Positions 57,936 to 64,000 of a DNA stretch of 64,000 nucleotides are shown here, piece after piece. The stretch lies in assembly GCF_004295585.1 (NCBI RefSeq), contig NZ_AP019400.1, positions 6,995,028-7,059,027 on the forward strand, written 5' to 3'. This DNA is from Cohnella abietis. Lineage in GTDB: Bacteria > Bacillota > Bacilli > Paenibacillales > Paenibacillaceae. How positions within the stretch are numbered: position 1 is the first letter of the stretch; each line of letters opens with the position of its first letter. The position numbers were made by a program, and so were the translations under genes. The notes under the pieces are model-generated. The model had not been told where the DNA came from and searched no databases. It was given only the letters and a program-made list of their open reading frames with translations.

Positions 57936-59833
57936 GAACTGTGTGCCGCCGCAGTAACACGGTTGTAATGCTCGAGATGAACAAGCAGAATCGATAGGTC
58001 AGCAGGAGTAACACCAGATATCCGAGAAGCTTGCCCGATAGAAAGAGGTCTAACCTTGCTTAGCTTCTGCTTAGCTTCAACGGCAAGTCCGTAAATAATG
58101 TCGTAATCGATGTTTTCCGGAATGCGCTTTTTCTCCATTCTTTCCATGCGATCGACTTGTATTTGTTGTTTCTCGATATAACCTGTGTATTTAACCTGAA
58201 TTTCGACCTGTTCCTTCATGTCATTAGATAGTTCAACTGGAGAAGGCGATAATGCTTCTAAATGTGCGTAAGTCAGTTCGGGACGACGAAGTAACGTAAC
58301 TCCATCCACCGAATTATTCAAAGCTGTTGATCCAGCTTCTGCTAGCATAGCTTGAACAGCTGCATCCGGCCTGAATTTCGTTTCTTTAAGTCGATTGATT
58401 TCCGCTTCAACACGATCTCGTTTCTCAACAAATCGCTTATGACGATCTTCTTTAATAAGTCCAATCTCATAACCAATTGGAGTCAACCGTAGATCAGCGT
58501 TATCATGTCTTAACAGCAAACGGTATTCTGCCCTCGAAGTAAGCAATCTATAGGGCTCATTCGTTCCTTTGGTAACCAAGTCATCAATCATGACTCCAAT
58601 GTATCCTCTGGAGCGTTCAATAACGACAGGACTCTCGCCTTTAACTTTACGTGCGGCATTAATTCCAGCCATCACGCCCTGCCCTGCTGCTTCCTCATAA
58701 CCGGAGGTTCCATTGATCTGACCAGCAGTAAACAAATTGTTGACTAGCTTAGTTTCCAAAGTAGGCCACAGCTGTGTTGGAATAACAGCATCGTATTCTA
58801 TTGCGTAGCCTGGACGCATCATCTCAACCTTTTCGAGGCCGGGAATAGAACGAAGGATATCAATTTGTACCTCTTCTGGCATACTCGTAGAAAGACCCTG
58901 TACATAATATTCCTTAGTGTTTCTTCCTTCTGGCTCAAGAAAAATTTGATGCTTTGGTTTATCCGCAAAACGAACAATTTTATCTTCAATGGACGGGCAA
59001 TAGCGAGGCCCTGTTCCTTCAATTAATCCTGAAAACATAGGAGCACGATATAAGTTGTCATTAATAATTTGATGTGTAGTCTCAGAAGTATACGTTAACC
59101 AGCAAGGGATTTGATCTTCGGAATGCGCCATATACTCCGTCTCATAAGAGAAGTACTTAGGTTTGTTGTCTCCAGGTTGAATTTCAGTTTTGCTAAAATC
59201 AATGGAGTCCTCATGCACACGTGGCGGTGTTCCGGTTTTGAAACGCGCTAATTCAAATCCGTTACGCTTCAAAGATTCCGACAGCTTTATCGCTGGCTGT
59301 TGATTATTCGGTCCGCTCTCATACATCAATTCACCAAGAATAACTTTACCACGCAAATAAGTACCCGTAGTTAATACGACAGTTTTCGCGCTGTATTCTG
59401 CACCTGTTTTAGTAACAACGCCAACACAGGCTCCATCCTCAATGATTAAATCCTCAACTAAACCTTGACGTAACGTCAGCTTATCTTGAAGCTCAATCGT
59501 TTCCTTCATTTTGTGCTGATACATAAACTTATCTGCCTGAGCTCTTAGTGCATGAACTGCAGGACCTTTAGCTGTATTTAGCATTCTCATCTGGATAAAG
59601 GTTTTATCAATATTCCGACCCATTTCTCCACCTAAGGCGTCAATCTCCCTCACGACGTGGCCCTTTGCAGGTCCACCAACAGATGGATTACAAGGCATGA
59701 ATGCTACCATATCAAGGTTTATCGTTAACAATAACGTTTCACAGCCCATTCGAGCAGCCGCTAAAGCAGCTTCACAGCCTGCATGACCGGCGCCGATTAC
59801 AATAACATCATAATCACCTGCATGATAGGACAT
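57932..59833 (-). CDS. mnmG: tRNA uridine-5-carboxymethylaminomethyl modification enzyme MnmG (GidA)
   Basis: 633 residues: FAD-binding DVIVIGAGHAGCEAALAAAR, the two GidA signatures GPRYCPSIEDKIVRFADKPK and the AGQINGTSGYEEAAGQG block, and a C-terminal helical domain that binds MnmE. With MnmE it installs cmnm5 on wobble U34 of several tRNAs. It follows mnmE by 29 bases. Confidence 0.97.
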   Translation of the reverse strand: MSYHAGDYDVIVIGAGHAGCEAALAAARMGCETLLLTINLDMVAFMPCNPSVGGPAKGHVVREIDALGGEMGRNIDKTFIQMRMLNTAKGPAVHALRAQADKFMYQHKMKETIELQDKLTLRQGLVEDLIIEDGACVGVVTKTGAEYSAKTVVLTTGTYLRGKVILGELMYESGPNNQQPAIKLSESLKRNGFELARFKTGTPPRVHEDSIDFSKTEIQPGDNKPKYFSYETEYMAHSEDQIPCWLTYTSETTHQIINDNLYRAPMFSGLIEGTGPRYCPSIEDKIVRFADKPKHQIFLEPEGRNTKEYYVQGLSTSMPEEVQIDILRSIPGLEKVEMMRPGYAIEYDAVIPTQLWPTLETKLVNNLFTAGQINGTSGYEEAAGQGVMAGINAARKVKGESPVVIERSRGYIGVMIDDLVTKGTNEPYRLLTSRAEYRLLLRHDNADLRLTPIGYEIGLIKEDRHKRFVEKRDRVEAEINRLKETKFRPDAAVQAMLAEAGSTALNNSVDGVTLLRRPELTYAHLEALSPSPVELSNDMKEQVEIQVKYTGYIEKQQIQVDRMERMEKKRIPENIDYDIIYGLAVEAKQKLSKVRPLSIGQASRISGVTPADLSILLVHLEHYNRVTAAAHSS

Positions 59834-59862
59834 GGCTATCCCTCCTTCATTTCTTACGATTT

Positions 59863-61239
59863 TTACTTTCCTAAACAGAATTGCGAGAATATCTGATCCA
59901 ATAGCGAATCACCAGCTGCATCACCTAATATTTGACCCAATGATTCCCATGAGGCGGCAATGTCAATTTGTATTAAATCTATAGGAACACTTTCATATGT
60001 CGAACGAATAGCATCCTCTAAGGACTGCTTAGTCTGATGCAGCAAAGTAATATGACGTGCATTGCTTACATACGTTATATCACCTGATTCAACAGCACCA
60101 CTGAAAAATAACCCCGATACCGCCTTTTCCAGTAACTCAATGCCGCTGCCTTCCTTAGCAGACAAATAAACAATTCGATCTTCTGAGTAGTCCTGTAACA
60201 CTTCCTCAATTTCCAGCTTTCCTGGCAAATCAATTTTATTCACCACAACAATCGTGGATCTATCCTTCAGCTGCTTAAGCAGCTTCCGTTCGTCTTCGTG
60301 TAACCGTTCGTGATGGTTTAATACAAGAAGGCTTAAATCCGCCTCATTTAAAGCCCCATGAGACCTCTCAACCCCAATTTGCTCCACCTTATCACTTGTT
60401 TCTCGAATGCCTGCAGTATCAAGGAGTCTTAGCGGTATACCTGAAAGCGATACACTCTCCTCCACAATATCACGAGTCGTTCCGGGAATATCGGTAACAA
60501 TAGCTTTGTTCTCCCGAGCAAGAGCATTTAACAAAGAGGATTTTCCGGCATTAGGACGACCTACTATTACAGTCACAATACCTTCTCTCAGTATTTTGCC
60601 TTCATTCGATTTAATTAATAGCTCATTCACCTTATCGAGTACAGAGCTGCAGTTTTCTCTTATAAAGCCAGAGGTTACATCCTCTACATCATGCTCAGGA
60701 TAATCAATATTAACCTCAACATGAGCAAGAAGTTCAATAAGCTGCTGACGCATCGGAAAAATCTGTTTGGACAAAGCGCCTTCTGCCTGCCTACGAGCAA
60801 CCTGGAATGCTCGATCAGACTTTGATCTAATTAAATCGATTACGGCCTCCGCTTGAGCGAGGTCAATACGTCCATTAAGGAAGGCACGCTTCGTGAATTC
60901 ACCTGGTTCAGCTAACCTAGCCCCATGACGGACAATTAATTCCAACACCGACTTAACGGCCACAATTCCCCCATGTGTACTGATCTCTACCACATCTTCA
61001 GCCGTAAAGGATCGAGGGCCCTTCATAACAGTTACTAACACTTCATCTAATACATTATCATTAAGCGGGTCTACAATCCATCCATACTGTACTGTATGCG
61101 ACGGAACCTCGCGCAAATTTTGTTTAGATTTAAACACCTTGGCAGCCGTTTCGACCGCTTCTGGTCCACTAATACGAACGACAGCAATACTGCCTTCCCC
61201 AAGTGCTGTTGCTATCGCAACAATCGTATCTTCAATCAC
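59863..61239 (-). CDS. mnmE: tRNA modification GTPase MnmE (TrmE)
   Basis: 458 residues from GTG 61239 (AGAGGG upstream), giving MIEDTIVAIATALGEGSIAV; the longer frame to 61257 adds six atypical residues. An N-terminal folate-binding domain is followed by a helical domain with an inserted GTPase: G1 GRPNAGKSS (about 227-235), DIPGTTRD, DTAG and NKID. The C-terminus FCLGK carries the catalytic Cys motif (C-x-GK). It partners MnmG in wobble-uridine modification. Confidence 0.97.
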   Translation of the reverse strand: MIEDTIVAIATALGEGSIAVVRISGPEAVETAAKVFKSKQNLREVPSHTVQYGWIVDPLNDNVLDEVLVTVMKGPRSFTAEDVVEISTHGGIVAVKSVLELIVRHGARLAEPGEFTKRAFLNGRIDLAQAEAVIDLIRSKSDRAFQVARRQAEGALSKQIFPMRQQLIELLAHVEVNIDYPEHDVEDVTSGFIRENCSSVLDKVNELLIKSNEGKILREGIVTVIVGRPNAGKSSLLNALARENKAIVTDIPGTTRDIVEESVSLSGIPLRLLDTAGIRETSDKVEQIGVERSHGALNEADLSLLVLNHHERLHEDERKLLKQLKDRSTIVVVNKIDLPGKLEIEEVLQDYSEDRIVYLSAKEGSGIELLEKAVSGLFFSGAVESGDITYVSNARHITLLHQTKQSLEDAIRSTYESVPIDLIQIDIAASWESLGQILGDAAGDSLLDQIFSQFCLGK

Positions 61240-61299
61240 ACTTATCCCTCTTTTCAATTAACCGGACAATTGAAAGCTCCATCTCAACACTATGCAAAC

Positions 61300-61326
61300 G
61301 TAAAAGGCTGACGCCGTCCTTACAGA
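61300..61326 (+). repeat. dispersed element A, copy 6 (remnant)
   Basis: AAAGGCTGACGCCGTCCTT, matching the first-hairpin left arm and loop of copy 2. It is directly beyond the jag terminator. Confidence 0.45.
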
Positions 61327-61331
61327 TATGT

Positions 61332-61368
61332 TCAACAAAAAACGCAATGACCCCCCAGCGTTGCGGAA
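61332..61368 (-). terminator. intrinsic terminator after jag
   Basis: ACGCAATG / CATTGCGT stem followed by TTTTTTG on the minus strand. Confidence 0.85.
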
Positions 61369-61390
61369 GCCATTGCGTGGTCACATTCAT

Positions 61391-62008
61391 TTACTTCGGT
61401 GCAATTACGATACGCCGGTTAGGTTCGTCCCCTTGACTAAAGGTTTTGACATTCGGGTTCGATTGTAGCCGTGCATGAATGATCTTTCTTTCCTGTGAAG
61501 TCATCGGTTCTAACATTATTTCTTTGCGTGTGCGAATGGCACGCTGAGCCATACGTTCGGAGAGTACCTCCAACGTCTGACGTCTGCGCTCACGAAATTG
61601 CTCGGCATCAAGTACGATGCGAAGATGATGATTCGAGTGGCGATTAGCCACAATGTTAACTAGGTATTGCAGAGAATCCAATGTCTGTCCACGTCGACCG
61701 ATTAGAATGCCCAAGTCGGAGCCTGTAATGTTAATCCGCACTGCATCATTCTCATCCACCCGTTCAACAGAAACGGTAAGCTCCATCGCTGCCGAAACTT
61801 CACTTAGGAAGCTAATAGCTTCTTCCACTCCATCAGGCAGCAATTCCAACTCTACTTTTGCATCTCTGACTCCTATGAGCCCGAACAGTCCTTTACTGGC
61901 TTGTTCCAATACCTTAATATTCACTCGGTCTTCTTTAACACCCCATTGGGCGAGACCGCTACGAATTGCATCTTCTACCGTTTTTCCCGATGCCAGGAGC
62001 CTTTTCAT
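61391..62008 (-). CDS. jag: RNA-binding protein Jag (KhpB)
   Basis: 205 residues: Jag-N domain (MKRLLASGKTVEDAIRSGLA), KH domain (ITGSDLGILIGRRGQTLDSL) and R3H domain (ERKIIHARLQSNPNVKTFSQ). KhpB with KhpA binds many RNAs and influences cell elongation. Its start overlaps the yidC stop by 4 bases, the usual yidC-jag pairing. Confidence 0.95.
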   Translation of the reverse strand: MKRLLASGKTVEDAIRSGLAQWGVKEDRVNIKVLEQASKGLFGLIGVRDAKVELELLPDGVEEAISFLSEVSAAMELTVSVERVDENDAVRINITGSDLGILIGRRGQTLDSLQYLVNIVANRHSNHHLRIVLDAEQFRERRRQTLEVLSERMAQRAIRTRKEIMLEPMTSQERKIIHARLQSNPNVKTFSQGDEPNRRIVIAPK

Positions 62009-62850
62009 TTGCCACGGGCCTCCTTACCTTTGCCGCTTTTTTTTGATTTTTGATTTTGCTTTGGAGCAACAGCATCATCAACAACAGCAGGCTTAGGGGA
62101 ACGCGAATACATGAAATAATTTTGAATAATCGTGTAGATGTTACTGTATATCCAGTAAAGCGGCAATGCGACTGGGAAGTTAATCGCCATAACGAAGATC
62201 ATTACCGGGAAGATATACATAAGGCCCTTCATCGGTCCAACCATCGTTTGCTGCTTAGACATCATTACAGATTGAATAAGAGTCGTAATAGCAGCAGCTA
62301 GTGGAATCAGATAGTAATACCAATGCCCCGAATTGTTAGGCGATAGTCCTAATTCAAATCCAATGAACGTATGCTCTCTAATTTCGATATTTTTGTTAAT
62401 CGAAGTATATAACGCAATGAATATTGGCATTTGAACGATTAGCGGCAAACATCCGGCCAATGGATTTACCTGGTTCGTCTGATACAGCTTCATCATTTCT
62501 TCTTGCTGTTTCTTCGGATCGTCCTTGTACTTCTCACGAACCTTCTTCATTTCCGGTTGAAGAGCTTGCATGGCTTTCGTATTTTTATATTGTTTGATCA
62601 TTAATGGAAGGATTATTGTCCTTACAATAATGGTAAGCAATAAAATAGATAAACCATATTCTCCGCCAAACCACTCAGCAAACTTGTCCAACATGAGTGA
62701 GAACCAATAAACGACATTGCGAGTCCACCAAGAACCGCTTCCACTCATTTGATCCGTCGTTATTGCCTCAGTGGCTGCCGTACAGCCTGTTAAAAACATC
62801 AGCAGCGTTAAACCACTGATAACAATCCACCATTTGCGATTTCGCAACAA
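62005..62850 (-). CDS. yidC: membrane protein insertase YidC (SpoIIIJ)
   Basis: About 281 residues. A lipoprotein signal with lipobox FLTGC (Cys about residue 23) is followed by five helices of the YidC/Oxa1 core, including LSILLLTIIVRTIILPLMIK with the conserved groove Arg, and a basic tail (KSKKSGKGKEARGK). I chose TTG 62850 because GGGGAG lies 9 nt upstream. ATG 62883 would add 11 residues but overlaps that site. SpoIIIJ is required for sigma-G activation in sporulation. Confidence 0.93.
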   Translation of the reverse strand: MLRNRKWWIVISGLTLLMFLTGCTAATEAITTDQMSGSGSWWTRNVVYWFSLMLDKFAEWFGGEYGLSILLLTIIVRTIILPLMIKQYKNTKAMQALQPEMKKVREKYKDDPKKQQEEMMKLYQTNQVNPLAGCLPLIVQMPIFIALYTSINKNIEIREHTFIGFELGLSPNNSGHWYYYLIPLAAAITTLIQSVMMSKQQTMVGPMKGLMYIFPVMIFVMAINFPVALPLYWIYSNIYTIIQNYFMYSRSPKPAVVDDAVAPKQNQKSKKSGKGKEARGK

Positions 62851-63003
62851 AACTAAAAACTCCCCTCTTAGAGAAACCGGCATGCCGTAATGTTAAATCC
62901 GTGCCAACATCCATACTACCTGCTCATAAGTACAATTACTCAAATTAACTATACCATAATAAGAAAGGCAAAGAAAAGCTAGGGCTGGTCAAGATTGCCA
63001 AGC

Positions 63004-63426
63004 TTATTTGCCTTTCTTTCCACTACGGTTATTTGAATGATTCCCTCTTTGATAAGCAGGAGTACCATTGACCGAATTAGGATTTGATCCTTTAAGTAAA
63101 CCTGCCTTACGCAGAACATGCAGGATACTCCCCTCCATCTCTTTATATGGAAGAGATAGCGCTGGCTTGCGAACAATAAGGATCAAATCTGTATCCTCTA
63201 ACAGCTTAACCGCATTTAATCTTATTATTTCCTTCACCATACGTCTTAATCTATTACGAACAACTGCCCCGCCCAGCTTGCTGCTGGCTGATACCCCCAT
63301 ACGGAAGGTTCCACGCTGCGAGCGTTTGCGCCAATAAACAACGAATTGTGAGTTAGCGAAAGAACGTCCGTATCGGTAGACGACGTTAAAGTCTTCCCTT
63401 TTTCGAAGGCGCAGCTTCCTATGCAT
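63004..63426 (-). CDS. rnpA: ribonuclease P protein component
   Basis: 140 residues from ATG 63426 (GGAG 9 nt upstream): MHRKLRLRKREDFNVVYRYG, the RNR region VVRNRLRRMVKEIIRL, and a Gly/Asn/Lys-rich C-terminal tail (about 112-140) longer than in B. subtilis. It binds the 5' leader of pre-tRNA within RNase P. It is followed by yidC and preceded by rpmH. Confidence 0.96.
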   Translation of the reverse strand: MHRKLRLRKREDFNVVYRYGRSFANSQFVVYWRKRSQRGTFRMGVSASSKLGGAVVRNRLRRMVKEIIRLNAVKLLEDTDLILIVRKPALSLPYKEMEGSILHVLRKAGLLKGSNPNSVNGTPAYQRGNHSNNRSGKKGK

Positions 63427-63491
63427 GACACACCGCTCCATCTTTCAGGAATATTAAAGAAAAAAAGACCACGTCGAGTGGTCTCTCATTA

Positions 63492-63626
63492 CTATGCTGT
63501 CAAAACTTTGCGACCTTTGTGACGACGAGCCGACAGAACTCTACGACCGTTCTTCGTGCTCATACGGCTACGGAAACCGTGAACCTTCTTACGTTTGCTT
63601 ACATTCGGCTTAAATGTAGGACCCAT
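63492..63626 (-). CDS. rpmH: 50S ribosomal protein L34
   Basis: 44 residues: MGPTFKPNVSKRKKVHGFRS, then RMSTKNGRRVLSARRHKGRK, the complete L34 sequence. A GGGGG-rich ribosome site precedes ATG 63626. It is the first gene of rpmH-rnpA-yidC-jag and borders the origin. Confidence 0.98.
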   Translation of the reverse strand: MGPTFKPNVSKRKKVHGFRSRMSTKNGRRVLSARRHKGRKVLTA

Positions 63627-63663
63627 GATTCCAACCCCCTTACTTAAAAACTCACGTCCATTT

Positions 63664-63692
63664 ATTAAACCACGATACCACCAAAAAGTCAA
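63664..63692 (-). promoter_or_regulatory. rpmH promoter
   Basis: On the minus strand -35 TTGACT (63687-63692) and -10 TTTAAT (63664-63669) with a 17-bp spacer. Confidence 0.6.
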
Positions 63693-63719
63693 TGTAGAGC
63701 ACATTAGCCATCATTTTAC

Positions 63720-64000
63720 TTATACACATGTGCATAAGCTGTAAAGTTGTTAACTGTGCATAATGAACTTTGTCGAACCTCCGCACATATTATCAACAAT
63801 ATGTAGTGCTGTGCACAGTTTTCATCCACAAGTTATTGAAATTGTGGATAACAAGGCGAAATTCGTTGAATTTAGAGGGTTTGTCTGCTATGATAAGTCA
63901 AGACTTTACCCGTGGATTTCTTCGTTTTGTGCTAATCTTATCAACAGCCTGTGCATAACATTGTGAACAAACCCCCTAACACTGGACATCCCAACAAATA
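63720..64000. other. origin of replication region (oriC, rpmH-dnaA interval; incomplete)
   Basis: DnaA-box-like 9-mers close to TTATCCACA. Plus strand: TTATACACA (63720), TTATCAACA (63790 and 63938), TCATCCACA (63822). Minus strand: TTATGCACA (63729-63737, 63755-63763, 63950-63958), the perfect TTATCCACA (63843-63851), and TTGTTCACA (63962-63970). The density, AT-rich base composition and adjacency to rpmH identify the origin. dnaA is expected on the plus strand just beyond base 64000. Confidence 0.85.

Overview
The window looks like the left flank of the replication origin of a spore-forming, low-to-mid GC Bacillales chromosome, most likely Paenibacillaceae (Paenibacillus or Cohnella type). 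This is inferred from gene order and protein style; no database search was possible. At the right edge, rpmH and a cluster of DnaA-box-like 9-mers mark oriC (dnaA would lie just beyond base 64000). Nearly all genes are on the minus strand and so run away from oriC, co-directional with the fork.

Layout from the origin leftwards. 63.6-54.1 kb: rpmH, rnpA, yidC, jag, mnmE, mnmG, rsmG, noc, parA, parB, with three parS sites. 54.0-49.8 kb: a class-V cysteine desulfurase, a DUF4446 protein, the spore protein YyaC (plus strand), a DUF3343 protein, an MscS channel, a DUF951 protein and tRNA-Ser(CGA). 49.3-43.5 kb: small membrane and secreted proteins, an amidase with an apparent frameshift in its signal peptide, a possible structured RNA, yjzC, and rpsF-ssb-rpsR. 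43.5-33.1 kb: LytR-type LCP protein, CBS protein, membrane-anchored amidohydrolase, a yybS-like gene, gdpP, rplI, dnaC and PurR-box-controlled purA. 32.5-18.9 kb: an RND pump, an M23/LysM/G5 peptidase, the walR-walK-walH-walI-walJ-htrC signalling operon, and a CxxH/CxxC mini-protein.

18.8-3.7 kb separates htrC from rlmH, which are close neighbours in Bacillus subtilis. It holds a CorA-like protein, a BmrC/BmrD-like heterodimeric ABC exporter behind a leader-peptide attenuator, long tandem repeats, gluconokinase, a DUF1540 protein, a YdjI/YdjH-like SPFH operon, a DEAD-box helicase with a huge Gly/Ser/Arg tail, and ywbE-rlmH. 3.6-0 kb is accessory: a HEPN-like protein joined to a truncated ECF sigma factor, a truncated HNH-like protein, and a secreted protein with cadherin-like repeats running off the window.

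The most unusual content is non-coding. It includes: (i) an attenuator in which the leader's Shine-Dalgarno region, leader codons 23-26 and a terminator arm compete for pairing; (ii) a dispersed two-hairpin repeat, here called element A, with six full or partial copies in one orientation; (iii) a second dispersed repeat of about 195 bp, element B, found twice in the same composite order; (iv) C-rich, G-poor (on the transcribed strand) minisatellites lying directly after intrinsic terminators at four loci; (v) an inverted parS pair that also has the shape of the rsmG terminator; and (vi) an unassigned multi-hairpin RNA candidate after yjzC.
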